Below, in pieces: positions 10,116 to 19,852 of a DNA stretch of 64,000 bases. Under the pieces are notes generated by a model. That model was given only the letters and a program-made list of their open reading frames with translations, ran no database searches and was not told the DNA's origin. A program made the position numbers and the translations under genes. Source of the stretch: Betaproteobacteria bacterium (GTDB lineage: Bacteria > Pseudomonadota > Gammaproteobacteria > Burkholderiales > SG8-39); NCBI GenBank assembly GCA_947479645.1, contig CANKAJ010000006.1, positions 1 to 64,000 of the forward strand. Reading direction: 5' to 3'. The stretch's first letter is position 1; each line of letters opens with the position of its first letter.

Positions 10116-11096
10116 ATGAAGATGCGTGCAAGCCGTGTCGTGAAGCAACACCAGATCGTCTGCGAGAAGACCGATGTGCTGGAACCGGTTGCTGGCGAAG
10201 CACTGGTCAAGACGGCGTGGGCCGCGCTGTGTGGTAGCGACGTGCATTCGGTGCATTCGGACGTGCCGTTCAAGCCGCATTATGCCAATCCCGGCACGCC
10301 CGGCCATGAAGGCATTGGCTATGTGGAAGAGAGCCGCATCGACGGTTACAAGAAAGGCGATCTGATCCTGACCATCCCGGGCTATCAGAATCGCACCGGG
10401 ACTTTCTGCGACTACCAGACCATATTGCCCAAGTACATGGTCAAGGTTCCGGAGACGGATGTGCCGCTGGAGCAATTGCTGATGGCGCAACAGTTCGGCA
10501 CCACCATCTATGCCTTGCGCCAGTTGCCGGTGGACGTGGTGGGCAAGACCGTCATGGTGATGGGGCAGGGTTCGGCCGGTGCATTTTTCGCCTGGAGCCT
10601 CAAGCGTGCGGGTGCAGCGAAGGTCATTGCATCGGACAAGTCCGACTCGCGACTGGCCATGTCACGCCACTTCGGCGTGGACGTGCCGGTCAAGGCGGGC
10701 AAGGATGCCTATCAGGCGGTCATGGACCACACCGGTGGCAAGGGCGTTGATTATCTTGTCGAAGCCGTGGGCAACAGCGAGGCGCTGGCGCAATCCATCG
10801 GTCTCATTGGCCTCGATGGTCACGGCTTGTTCTTCGGTCAGCCCATGACGACGGAACTGGTGCCGTTCAATTTCCATGATTTTCAGCGCCGGCGCATGAC
10901 TATCAATTCGCATACCGAGACACTGCGCGAACCGAATCTGCTTTCGTTCAAGTACGCCCTTGACCTGATCGTGTCGCGGCAGATTGATGTGTCGCCGCTG
11001 ATCAGCCATACCTTTTCCCTCGACGAGATCGAAAAGGCGATGGACTACGCATCGACCTACAAGGACAACGCGCGCAAGGTGTGCCTGAAGTTCTAG
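10116..11096 (+). CDS. zinc-dependent alcohol dehydrogenase (MDR superfamily)
   Basis: CGSDVHSVHSDV...PGTPGHEGIGYVEE...VMGQGSAGAFFAWSLKRAGAAKVIASDKSDSR. ATG 10116 is preceded by GGGGGAAG. Confidence 0.88.
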   Translation: MKMRASRVVKQHQIVCEKTDVLEPVAGEALVKTAWAALCGSDVHSVHSDVPFKPHYANPGTPGHEGIGYVEESRIDGYKKGDLILTIPGYQNRTGTFCDYQTILPKYMVKVPETDVPLEQLLMAQQFGTTIYALRQLPVDVVGKTVMVMGQGSAGAFFAWSLKRAGAAKVIASDKSDSRLAMSRHFGVDVPVKAGKDAYQAVMDHTGGKGVDYLVEAVGNSEALAQSIGLIGLDGHGLFFGQPMTTELVPFNFHDFQRRRMTINSHTETLREPNLLSFKYALDLIVSRQIDVSPLISHTFSLDEIEKAMDYASTYKDNARKVCLKF

Positions 11097-11123
11097 TCTG
11101 CTGTTCCGGTCGGGGGATTCGGC

Positions 11124-12122
11124 ATGGTTGCATTCAGGAAGATCGCGGCGATAGGCATCCTGTTCGGCCTGGCCTCGGGACAGGTGCAGGTGCAGGCGCA
11201 GCAGAAGCCCGCGGGCCTGCCTGACAACTACCCGGCCAAACCGATTCGTGTCGTGCTCAGTTCTCAGCCCGGAGGCGGCGTCGATATCATCGGACGCGTG
11301 GTCATGCCCCGGCTGGGCGAGCGCTGGGGACATACGGTGGTCATTGAGAACCATGGTTCCGGCGTTGGCGGGTTGCTCGCGCTCGATCTGGTGGTGAAGT
11401 CCCCGCCGGATGGCTACACGCTGCTGCTGTGCGCGGGCAGCACCATGCTCAATGCAGCGCTGGTGGCCAGGGTGCCTTATGACGTGCAGAAGGCGCTGCT
11501 GCCGGTGGCGCAACTGGCCTCGACGCCGTTCGTGATCGCGGTGACGCCTTCGCTCCCGGTCGCCAATATGCGGGAGTTGATTGCGTATGCGAAAAGCAAA
11601 CCCGGCGAATTGAATTTCGCATCCTCGGGCACCGGGTCAGCCGCGCACCTGGGTGGCGAAATGATCAACTATCTGGCCGGCGTGAAAATGGTCCACATTC
11701 CGTACAAGGGCATCGGTCCGGGCATCATCGATGCCATGAGCGGGCGCATTCAGCTGCTGTTTGGCACGCCCTTGTCCGTAATGCCGCCGGCCAAGTCGGG
11801 CAAGCTGAAGGCCATTGCTGTCTCCACGCTCAAACGCGTGCGCGCACTGCCCGGCATTCCGGCCGTGGCGGAAGACATTGCGGATTTCGAACTCGTGTCC
11901 TGGTTCGGTGTGCTTGCGCCGGCCGGCACGCATGCCGCGATCGTTGCCGCATTGAATCGCGACATCAATCAGGTACTCAATCTGCCTGATGTGCAGCAGA
12001 AGCTTTCTGGCGACGGTTCGGAAGTCATGCCCGGAACATCGGAGCAGTTCCGGCAAAGTCTGGCACGCGGTCTGAACAGTGCCGAGAAACTGGTGAAGTC
12101 CACGGGACTGAAACTGGATTAA
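11124..12122 (+). CDS. Bug/TctC family TTT substrate-binding receptor
   Basis: NYPAKPIRVVLSSQPGGGVDIIGRV...VHIPYKGIGPGIIDAMSG. Confidence 0.9.
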   Translation: MVAFRKIAAIGILFGLASGQVQVQAQQKPAGLPDNYPAKPIRVVLSSQPGGGVDIIGRVVMPRLGERWGHTVVIENHGSGVGGLLALDLVVKSPPDGYTLLLCAGSTMLNAALVARVPYDVQKALLPVAQLASTPFVIAVTPSLPVANMRELIAYAKSKPGELNFASSGTGSAAHLGGEMINYLAGVKMVHIPYKGIGPGIIDAMSGRIQLLFGTPLSVMPPAKSGKLKAIAVSTLKRVRALPGIPAVAEDIADFELVSWFGVLAPAGTHAAIVAALNRDINQVLNLPDVQQKLSGDGSEVMPGTSEQFRQSLARGLNSAEKLVKSTGLKLD

Positions 12123-12245
12123 GTGCGCGCTGTTGCGGCTGTGCGCACCCGCTGGCACCACGTGTGAAAAATAACTTTGAGTCTGTGGCCGGTGGCATCA
12201 ATCCGGAGAATTAGCCGGCAGCCCAGCAGGGCCGCCGATGTCCTT

Positions 12246-12698
12246 TCAGCCCTTCTTCTTCATCATCAAGGCCATGCGCAGGCAGCGCGCAACCACTTCG
12301 CCGGTCTGCTTGGTGGCGATGTGTTCGAATTCCACCAGCCCGGTGTCGGGGCGCGATTTGCTTTCGCGCTTGGACACAACCCTGGTGCGCGCGCGGATCG
12401 TGTCGCCGTGGAACACCGGTTTGGGAAAGCTGACTTCGCTCATGCCCAGGTTGCCAATGGTGGTGCCCAGCGTCGTGTCGTTGACGCTCATGCCGATCAT
12501 CAGCCCCAGCGTGAACAGGCTGTTGACGATCTGCTTGCCGAATTCGGTGGTGGCGGCGAATTCGGCGTCGATGTGCAGCGGCTGCACGTTCAGGGTCAGG
12601 CAGGAAAACATCATGTTGTCCGCTTCAGTGACGGTCCTGCCCCAGGGATGTTTGAATTCCTGCCCGACGGTGAATTCTTCAAAATACAGGCCGGCCAT
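12246..12698 (-). CDS. MaoC family dehydratase
   Basis: GLYFEEFTVGQEFKHPWGRTVTEADNMMFSCLTLNVQPLHIDAEFA: hotdog-fold MaoC signature. Confidence 0.88.
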   Translation of the reverse strand: MAGLYFEEFTVGQEFKHPWGRTVTEADNMMFSCLTLNVQPLHIDAEFAATTEFGKQIVNSLFTLGLMIGMSVNDTTLGTTIGNLGMSEVSFPKPVFHGDTIRARTRVVSKRESKSRPDTGLVEFEHIATKQTGEVVARCLRMALMMKKKG

Positions 12699-12778
12699 GG
12701 GAGATTCCTTTTGTTGTATACGAGAATGCCAATTCTAGCCTGCAGTGATGGCGTAACTGTTTTGAGGGGGAGGGGATG

Positions 12779-13201
12779 CTAATCGTCACTGATGCGGCGG
12801 CGCGAAGCCTTGATTTGCCCGCGCTTGACCTTGCTGTCGACACGCTTGCGTTTGGACGAGCGCGTGGGCTTGGTGGCGCGGCGCGCCTTGGGGACGAATG
12901 CCGCCGCGGCGACGAGTTCACGCAACCGCGTCATCGCTTCATCGCGGTTCTTCTCCAGGCTGCGATATTGCTGAGCCTTGATGACCACCACGCCATCCGA
13001 ATTGATGCGTTGATCACGCGTTTTCAATAGTCGCGCTTTGAGTTCGTCCGGCAGCGATGAAGCGCCGATGTCAAAGCGCAGATGGATGGCATTGGAGACC
13101 TTGTTGACGTTCTGCCCGCCGGCCCCCTGCGCGCGAATGGCAATGAACTCGATCTCATCCTCGCGTGGCAGGAGTGCCGAGGTCGAGGTGTCTTCGGTCA
13201 T
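12779..13201 (-). CDS. arfB: alternative ribosome-rescue factor / peptidyl-tRNA hydrolase ArfB
   Basis: RAQGAGGQNVNKVSNAIHLRFDI (GGQ) and a basic C-terminal tail. Confidence 0.9.
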   Translation of the reverse strand: MTEDTSTSALLPREDEIEFIAIRAQGAGGQNVNKVSNAIHLRFDIGASSLPDELKARLLKTRDQRINSDGVVVIKAQQYRSLEKNRDEAMTRLRELVAAAAFVPKARRATKPTRSSKRKRVDSKVKRGQIKASRRRISDD

Positions 13202-13213
13202 GGCGCTGCGAAC

Positions 13214-14599
13214 CTAGTTGGCGACCGGCATGCCGCGTGCCAGCGCTGCTGCCGCCGCGCGGGCGCGAATGGCGCCATCGCGTGCCATCGTTGCGCAGTG
13301 GCCGGTGTAGGCCACCGGGTCGAGCAGGGCATTGATCTGCGCCGGAGCCATGTGCGCGGTGACGCGCTGGTCGGCGGACAGCAGCGACGAGAAGGACTTG
13401 CCCTCGACGAAGGCGGCTTGCGCCGCGTCATAAATGATGTCGTGCGCATGCTGGCGTCCGAGCGCGACGCCCAGATCCAGCATGACCGCTTCGGCCATGA
13501 TGAGTCCGCCACCCAGGTCGAGGTTGGCGCGCATCCGCTGCGGGTTGAGCTGCAGGCCGCGCATCACTTCGAGCAGGCGCGACAGCATGTCGCCGGTCTG
13601 GATGCAGGCGCGCGATTCGGCCGCGTCCATCATCACAGTGGTGGTGCGGTCGGCCTCGTGTTCAGTCTGCATCGCCTCCAGCGCCAGCGGCACGATGGAG
13701 CGGATTTCCGCCGCCGTGCCGACGATGTCCTGGCACAGCTTGGGATTGCGCTTTTGCGGCATGGTGGAACTGCCCACGGTGCCCGGCGGCACGGGTTCCT
13801 CGACTTCGCCGAACTCGGTCTTCATCAGGGTGTAGATTTCGCGGCCGATGCGGCTGCAGGTGGCGGCGAGCATGCCGAGGATGCAGATGTTTTCGGTGAG
13901 ATGATCGCCAATGGCGCGCGATGGCACGGCCATGGGCGTCATGCCCAGTTCACGTCCCATCGCCGCCTGCACTGCCGGTCCCTGTTCGCCCAGCGAAGCG
14001 TAGGTGCCGGCGGCGCCGCCCAGCATGGCGACGAAGATGCGGGGCGCGGCCTGCTGGAAGCGCTCCACATGCCGCAGCAGTTCGTCTATCCAGGTGGCGA
14101 CCTTGAATCCGAAGGTGGCGGGCACGGCGTGCTGGCCGTGCGTGCGCGCCGCCATGGGCATGTCGGCGCCCTTGTCGGCGAGATCAGCCATAGCCGCGAG
14201 TATCTCGCCGATCTGTTGCAGGAAAATCGCATGTGCCTGGCGCAGCACCAGAATGTCGCCGGTCTGTGTGATGTTCTGCGTGGTGGCACCCCAATGCACC
14301 CAGCCCCCATGCGGGTCACCGACGATGCGCGACAGTTCCCACACCAGCGGCACGATGGTGTGGCCGGTGCGGCGAAAGCCTTCGTCGATGCGCGCTCGAT
14401 CCATGAGGTCGAGCCTGGCCTTGGCGGTGATGGCGGCGGCCGCTTCTACCGGAATGATGCCCAGACCGGCTTGCGCCCGCGCCAGCGCGGCTTCGACATC
14501 CATCCAGGACTGCCAGCGGCTCTCCTGCCGGTACAGGGCGCGAAGGCCGGGGTCGGTAATGCGGGTGGCAGTGGCCAGCGTATCGCCAGCGCCGCTCAT
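13214..14599 (-). CDS. lyase family protein (adenylosuccinate lyase / PcaB-like fumarase superfamily)
   Basis: GSSTMPQKRNPKLCQDIVGTA signature loop; HWGATTQNITQTGD. Confidence 0.88.
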   Translation of the reverse strand: MSGAGDTLATATRITDPGLRALYRQESRWQSWMDVEAALARAQAGLGIIPVEAAAAITAKARLDLMDRARIDEGFRRTGHTIVPLVWELSRIVGDPHGGWVHWGATTQNITQTGDILVLRQAHAIFLQQIGEILAAMADLADKGADMPMAARTHGQHAVPATFGFKVATWIDELLRHVERFQQAAPRIFVAMLGGAAGTYASLGEQGPAVQAAMGRELGMTPMAVPSRAIGDHLTENICILGMLAATCSRIGREIYTLMKTEFGEVEEPVPPGTVGSSTMPQKRNPKLCQDIVGTAAEIRSIVPLALEAMQTEHEADRTTTVMMDAAESRACIQTGDMLSRLLEVMRGLQLNPQRMRANLDLGGGLIMAEAVMLDLGVALGRQHAHDIIYDAAQAAFVEGKSFSSLLSADQRVTAHMAPAQINALLDPVAYTGHCATMARDGAIRARAAAAALARGMPVAN

Positions 14600-14657
14600 G
14601 GCTGCACTTTCAGGACGGGTGTATTGGCTCTCATGGTTTCTCCCTTGGCATCTCTCA

Positions 14658-15785
14658 TCAGTTCACACGATACTTCCTGATCATGCTCTCATCGAGTACC
14701 AGGCCAAAACCGGGGCCCTGTGGAACGTCAATCATGCCGTCCTTGATGGCGGGGCGGTTCGTGATCAGCTTGTCCCACAGCGGGTCGCGCTCAGGGTTTG
14801 CAAAGCACTCGACGTAGCTGCCGTGCGGTACCGCTGCCAGCATGTGCAGCGCAATTTGCGGCTCTTCGTGATGCGCCATCTGCACGCCGTGGGTCGCGCA
14901 CATGGCGGCTGCCTTTTTCCATTCCGTGATGCCGCCGCATTCGGATGCGTCGATATTGACGAAATCGACGGCGCCCGCATCGAGCAGGCGGCGCACGCCG
15001 TGGCTGGTGATTTCCGATTGTCCGGCATTGATGGGAATGCGCGTTGCCTCGCGCACGCGGGCCATCATGTAGGCATCGTCGTACCAGTGGCAGGGTTCTT
15101 CGAACCAGCCGATGTTCAGGTGTTCGATCAACCGCGAAAACCGGATGGCATCCGCGACATTCCAGCCGCGATTGGCATCGACCACCAGAATGAAGTCGTC
15201 GCCGGCGCCGTCGCGGGCGGCCGCGACACGCTCGGCATCCTGTTCCGGCGACAGGCCGCCCACCTTGACCTTGCAACCGGCCATGCCAACGCTCTTGAGC
15301 CACTCCATCTCGCGGGCAAGATCGGCCAGCGTCTTGTCCTTCTCGTAATAGCCGGCAATCGTGATGATGGGCATGCGCGCGCGATAACCACCGAGCAATG
15401 CACAGACGCTGACGCCGCAGGCCTTGCCCATCAGATCCCACAGCGCGGTGTCGACGCAGGAAATGGCTTCCATGACCAGTTTGCGGTTGCGATTGCGATT
15501 GGCCAGCGGCAGCATTTTTTCCCAGAGCCGCTCGATTTGCATGACTTCCTCGCCCACAACCAGTGGCGCGATCTCGTTCTGGATGATGTTGACAATCTCG
15601 GGGCCGTTGTCGCGGTTATCGCCGTTGTAGACTTCGCTCACCAGCCCCTGGCTGGTGCGCATGCGGGTGATGATGGTCGAGCGCGTCAGCACGTCATAGG
15701 TGCTGCCGCCGAAGTTCTTCCGCAATGGAACTTCCAGCAGGATGTTTTCGATGCTGTGTATGCGCATTGTTGTTTGCCTTCGCAA
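14658..15785 (-). CDS. mandelate racemase/muconate lactonizing enzyme family protein
   Basis: Enolase-superfamily metal-ligand pattern (LVVDANRGW, GWFEEPC, INAGQSEITS). Confidence 0.88.
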   Translation of the reverse strand: MRRQTTMRIHSIENILLEVPLRKNFGGSTYDVLTRSTIITRMRTSQGLVSEVYNGDNRDNGPEIVNIIQNEIAPLVVGEEVMQIERLWEKMLPLANRNRNRKLVMEAISCVDTALWDLMGKACGVSVCALLGGYRARMPIITIAGYYEKDKTLADLAREMEWLKSVGMAGCKVKVGGLSPEQDAERVAAARDGAGDDFILVVDANRGWNVADAIRFSRLIEHLNIGWFEEPCHWYDDAYMMARVREATRIPINAGQSEITSHGVRRLLDAGAVDFVNIDASECGGITEWKKAAAMCATHGVQMAHHEEPQIALHMLAAVPHGSYVECFANPERDPLWDKLITNRPAIKDGMIDVPQGPGFGLVLDESMIRKYRVN

Positions 15786-15813
15786 TGACCCGCCGGTGAT
15801 AAATGCCCGTGAC

Positions 15814-16560
15814 TCAGCCCCGCCCCAGGAAAGGCATGCTCACCGGCAATATGGTGCTTTCATAGAGATTCACGTCGGGTGGCAGCGCGGCCATCAGCAG
15901 GGCCACCCGCGCCACGTTGGATGCGTCCATCAGACCCTCGTGCTGCACCAGGTGCTCGCGTCCCGTCCACAGGCCCGGCAGGGTGTTGCCCGGATGAACG
16001 ATGCTGACCGCCACGCCGTATTCGCGTGCCTCGATGGCCAGCGCGCGCGTAAAGCCGTCCAGGCCGAATTTGGAGGCGGCATAGGGAGCGGAGCGTCCCC
16101 GTGGCACCTTGGCCGCGGTACTGCCGACGTTGATGATGCGTCCGGCGCGTTGTGCCTTCATCAGCCTGAAGGCTTCGCGGCTGCACAGGAAGGCGCCGGT
16201 CAGATTCACGTCGATGACGGCCTTCCAGTCGGCCAGCGACAAGGTGTCGGTATCGCCACCTTTGGAATCCCCGGCGTTGTTGACGAGCAGGTCTACCCGG
16301 CCGAACTGCCTGACTGCCGTATCGAATAGCGCGGCGACATCCTGTTCCGACGTGATGTCGGTTGCCACGGACAGGCTGGTTCCGCCGGCGGCCTCGATTT
16401 GCGCCGCGGTCACTGCAAGCTTTTCCTTGCGGCGCCCCGCCAGCACGACGCGCGCGCCTTGCGCGGCGAACATGACCGCGATGGCCTGGCCTATGCCGCT
16501 GCCGGCCCCCGTAACGACAGCGGTTTTCCAGTTGAGTTGTTTCGTTGCGGTGGTGCTCAA
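15814..16560 (-). CDS. SDR family oxidoreductase
   Basis: TAVVTGAGSGIGQAIAVMFAAQGARVVLAGR, NNAG, Y-x3-K (YAASK). TTG start at 16560 overlaps the upstream stop (TTGA). Confidence 0.9.
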   Translation of the reverse strand: MSTTATKQLNWKTAVVTGAGSGIGQAIAVMFAAQGARVVLAGRRKEKLAVTAAQIEAAGGTSLSVATDITSEQDVAALFDTAVRQFGRVDLLVNNAGDSKGGDTDTLSLADWKAVIDVNLTGAFLCSREAFRLMKAQRAGRIINVGSTAAKVPRGRSAPYAASKFGLDGFTRALAIEAREYGVAVSIVHPGNTLPGLWTGREHLVQHEGLMDASNVARVALLMAALPPDVNLYESTILPVSMPFLGRG

Positions 16561-17363
16561 GGTGTTGTGCTCCCTCGTGAAATCCAGGTGGTGATGTTGG
16601 TGACGACTTCTTTTTCCAGCCCATTGAAGCCATGATAGGACTGTGCTTCGCAGGGATCTCCGAGATCGACTCCGCCTGTGTAGGTCTGCAGGTCTTTCCG
16701 CGATGCTTTGGTGAGCTTGTTCATCAATGCCGGAATATCCCTGAATGCGCAATACCTGCAGCCATCCTGTTCATGATGGACCACGAGCACGGGTATGGTC
16801 AGCTTGCCCAGAGGCATCTCCGGCACCGGACGGCCCTGTCGATCGGTGAGTATGGTCGATGTCAGCACGATGCCATCGGGACTGTCCGCGGTCCCGCCCA
16901 GATTGGTTGCGATGGCGGCCACTGATTGCGTGCCGCGACTGGTGCCAACCAGCCATACCGGGCGCTCCTTTACACTCTGGTGCAGCCAGGCAATGACGGC
17001 CTTGATGTCTGCGAGATGTTCGGGGGTCTGACGGAATCCGCTGAGAAATAGCGGACTCTGCCGATCCGACGGCGCATCGATGACCGCGACTGCGAATCCC
17101 TGGTCGGCGAACAACTGGCGCGAACGCACCAGGAAATTGCCACCGCGGTCTATCATGCCGCTGGACTCTATGCCCAGGCCGCCGTTGCCGCCGGAAAACA
17201 GCACCACTGCGGCACGTGCATTCTCCGGCGCCATGAATAGAAATCGCTGGGTAACGCCGGGTCGGGTCGGCACATCGATGACGCGGGGCGGTACGCTTTG
17301 CGCCAGCACTGTCGTTGCCATGAATACCTGTATGGAGGCAACAAGCGTCCGCGCGACGGCCAT
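16557..17363 (-). CDS. alpha/beta hydrolase, secreted
   Basis: Signal-like N-terminus, VWLVGTSRGTQSVAAIA (GxSxG). Confidence 0.72.
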   Translation of the reverse strand: MAVARTLVASIQVFMATTVLAQSVPPRVIDVPTRPGVTQRFLFMAPENARAAVVLFSGGNGGLGIESSGMIDRGGNFLVRSRQLFADQGFAVAVIDAPSDRQSPLFLSGFRQTPEHLADIKAVIAWLHQSVKERPVWLVGTSRGTQSVAAIATNLGGTADSPDGIVLTSTILTDRQGRPVPEMPLGKLTIPVLVVHHEQDGCRYCAFRDIPALMNKLTKASRKDLQTYTGGVDLGDPCEAQSYHGFNGLEKEVVTNITTWISRGSTTP

Positions 17364-17391
17364 CGGCAGCCACGTCCGGATGTCCTGAAAA

Positions 17392-18423
17392 TCAGGATGC
17401 AGTATGGCTTGCACCATCCAGCCCGAATACTTCGGCCACCAGTTCATAGGAACGCCGCCGGCTCGCATAGTCGCCGGTGCCGGTGAGCAGGATCAGTTCA
17501 TCGGCATTGAAGCGTTCTTTCAAGGCGAGCAGTTTGGTGCGTACTTCATCCGGGTTGCCGTGCGTCAGTCGCGCCCGCTCGTGCATGACGTAGGCGCGTT
17601 CCTGCGGGGAGTATTCGTAACTCTCCGCTTCTTCAAGCGTTGGAAACGGTCCTTCTATGCCCTTGGCGCGGCGCAGGCGTCGCAGATCGGTGACCAGGGC
17701 GTAACGCTCGGCTTGTTCCGTGGTCTCCGCGCAGATGACTGCCACGCCGACCATGGCGACGGCCGTGGGCTCGCGCGCCGAAGGCTGGTAATGCGCGCGG
17801 AATGCGCGGGTCACCACATCCCCACCCTCGGGGGCGATGAAATCGGCAAACGCAAATCGCAAGCCAACCTGGGCGGCCAGCGTCGCGGAATAATCAGATG
17901 AACCGAGCAGCCAGATCTGAGGAGCCGTATTACCCACCGGATTGGCGCGCACTCGGGCGTAGGGGTGGTCATCGGGCAAGGAGCGGTCGAGAAACCCGAC
18001 GAGATCCATGACTTGTTCGGGGAAATTCTCCGCTGTGGGATAGGCGCCGCCAGCCATCGCCTGAGCCGTCCGTTGGCCGCCCCCGGGGGCACGACCCAGT
18101 CCGAGATCGATGCGGCCCGGATACATCGTTTCGAGCATGCGGAACACTTCGGCTACCTTTAGCGGGCTGTAATACGGCAGCAGCACGCCGCCCGTGCCAA
18201 CGCGGATGCGCCGGGTTTCTGCCGCAACGCGAGCCGCCAATATTTCGGGGCAGGGGTCGGCCAGCACGCTGGAATTGTGATGTTCGGCCAGCCAGTAACG
18301 GTGATAGCCGAGGCGGTCGGCAAGCTTGGCCAGTTCAATTGTTTCCGCGATTGCCTGTGCCGCAGAATGGCCAGCCATGATGGGTGACTGGTCGAGTACG
18401 CTGAGGCGAAGTGGCATTGTCAT
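17392..18423 (-). CDS. LLM class flavin-dependent oxidoreductase (luciferase-like)
   Basis: LAEHHNSSVLADPCPEILAARVAAETRRIRVGTGGVLLPYYSPLKVAEVFRMLETMYPGRIDLGLGRAPGG. Confidence 0.92.
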   Translation of the reverse strand: MTMPLRLSVLDQSPIMAGHSAAQAIAETIELAKLADRLGYHRYWLAEHHNSSVLADPCPEILAARVAAETRRIRVGTGGVLLPYYSPLKVAEVFRMLETMYPGRIDLGLGRAPGGGQRTAQAMAGGAYPTAENFPEQVMDLVGFLDRSLPDDHPYARVRANPVGNTAPQIWLLGSSDYSATLAAQVGLRFAFADFIAPEGGDVVTRAFRAHYQPSAREPTAVAMVGVAVICAETTEQAERYALVTDLRRLRRAKGIEGPFPTLEEAESYEYSPQERAYVMHERARLTHGNPDEVRTKLLALKERFNADELILLTGTGDYASRRRSYELVAEVFGLDGASHTAS

Positions 18424-18603
18424 TCAGCTCATGTAGACCAGGCTCATCACCAGTCCCGAGGCGAAGAGACTCAACCAGAACAGGCCGATGATGCTTTTCT
18501 TGTCGGTTGCTGTCATGCCGCCTTTCTTATTGCGGGCCATGATGATCTCGATGATGACCAGTGCGATACCGATGCCGAATGTGATGAGACCCCACTTGAT
18601 CAC
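18424..18603 (-). CDS. small two-helix membrane protein, 59 aa (below the ORF-track cutoff)
   Basis: GTG 18603 to TGA: VIKWGLITFGIGIALVIIEIIMARNKKGGMTATDKKSIIGLFWLSLFASGLVMSLVYMS*; its stop abuts the LLM oxidoreductase ATG; SD-like GGAGGAGT just upstream. Confidence 0.7.
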   Translation of the reverse strand: MIKWGLITFGIGIALVIIEIIMARNKKGGMTATDKKSIIGLFWLSLFASGLVMSLVYMS

Positions 18604-18702
18604 TGCGTACTCCTCCGCTGATTGCGACGGCTGTCGCGGGAAACGGCAGTTTACCGGAGTGTCGCCGGTTCGGTGTCCGTAGATTGCACGCAGATGCGCG
18701 TA

Positions 18703-19674
18703 TCAGTCCTCATTGCGGATGCCGGCATCCTTGATGAGCTTGCCGAAGCGGTCCATCTCGACTTTCACGGCGGCGGCCAGTTCTTCCGGCGTGCTGGCGA
18801 CCACTTCGGAGCCGACACTGAAGAACTTTTCCTTTACCGCGGCCGTGTTGAGCGCCCTGACGAATGCCTGGTTGAGACGGTTCAAAATGGGGGCGGGCGT
18901 GCCAGCCCGCGCGAATACCGCCGTGGTGCTTTCCACGACATAGCCCGGAATGGTCGCCGCAACTGTGGGTAATCCCGGCGCCAGCGCCGATGGCTTTGCG
19001 CTGGCGATGGCAATGGCCTTGAGCTTGCCGGCCTTGATTTGCGCGGACACCGTGGGTGCGGGGGCGAAATACAATTGCACGCGCCCGACCATGAGATCGC
19101 CGATGGCTGCGCCGCCGCTCTTGTAGTTGATCTTCACGATGTTGATGCCGGCCATTGATTTGAGCAGTTCAGCAGCAAGGTGTCCCGAAGAACCGTTGCC
19201 ATTGCTGCCGTAGTTCAACTCGCCCGGCTTGCTCCGGGCGAGGGCGAGCAGTTCGGCCACCGTGGAGGCCGTTACAGCGGGATTGACTGCCAGCACATTG
19301 GGAGTGCTGATGGCCAGTGTGATCGGTGCCAGGTCCCGGACCACGTCATAGGGCACAGCATCCTGAAGGTACTGGGAGAGCCATACCGGCGGGCCGTAGA
19401 CAAGCAGGGTATAGCCGTCGGGCTGTGAACTGGCGACGACCTGACCGGGAATGACGCCGCTGGCCCGATTCTCGACAATAAGTTGCTGTCCAATCAACTG
19501 TGACACCGGTGGGGCCAGCAGCCGTGCCGTTACGTCGGCGACTCCGCCAACGCCGGGGGCAATGACCCTGATGGGGCGGGTCGGGTAGTCCTGTGCGATG
19601 GACGCTCCCGCGCTCAGCATGGCGATGGTGACGGTAATGAGCGATTTGAGAGCACGATGGCCGGTGATTCGCAT
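18703..19674 (-). CDS. Bug/TctC family TTT substrate-binding receptor
   Basis: DYPTRPIRVIAPGVGGVADVTARLLAPPVSQ...IVKINYKSGGAAIGDLMVG. Confidence 0.9.
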   Translation of the reverse strand: MRITGHRALKSLITVTIAMLSAGASIAQDYPTRPIRVIAPGVGGVADVTARLLAPPVSQLIGQQLIVENRASGVIPGQVVASSQPDGYTLLVYGPPVWLSQYLQDAVPYDVVRDLAPITLAISTPNVLAVNPAVTASTVAELLALARSKPGELNYGSNGNGSSGHLAAELLKSMAGINIVKINYKSGGAAIGDLMVGRVQLYFAPAPTVSAQIKAGKLKAIAIASAKPSALAPGLPTVAATIPGYVVESTTAVFARAGTPAPILNRLNQAFVRALNTAAVKEKFFSVGSEVVASTPEELAAAVKVEMDRFGKLIKDAGIRNED

Positions 19675-19852
19675 GCAGTCTTCCTCTATGGGGGCCTGTT
19701 GCCTCGGGGATGGTTCGGCGAGACGGTGATGGGTGGGTGAGCAGGTCGGAGTCTACCGGAGTGACATGCGCCAAGGCTGGCGATCAGGGCCTGATAATGC
19801 CGAACCGTATCTGAACGTCCGTCCAAGGTGTGACCTGGGGTATGATTATCCC

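Noticed and set aside
13082-14680. 532-aa plus-strand ORF opposite the lyase gene
   Set aside because: Antisense open frame in GC-rich DNA. The minus-strand lyase has the GSSTMPQKRNP signature; this one has none. The same reasoning applies to the other long shadow ORFs (5299-6111, 6232-7137, 14004-15788, 24032-25660, 28756-29970, 32351-33754, 47186-48367).
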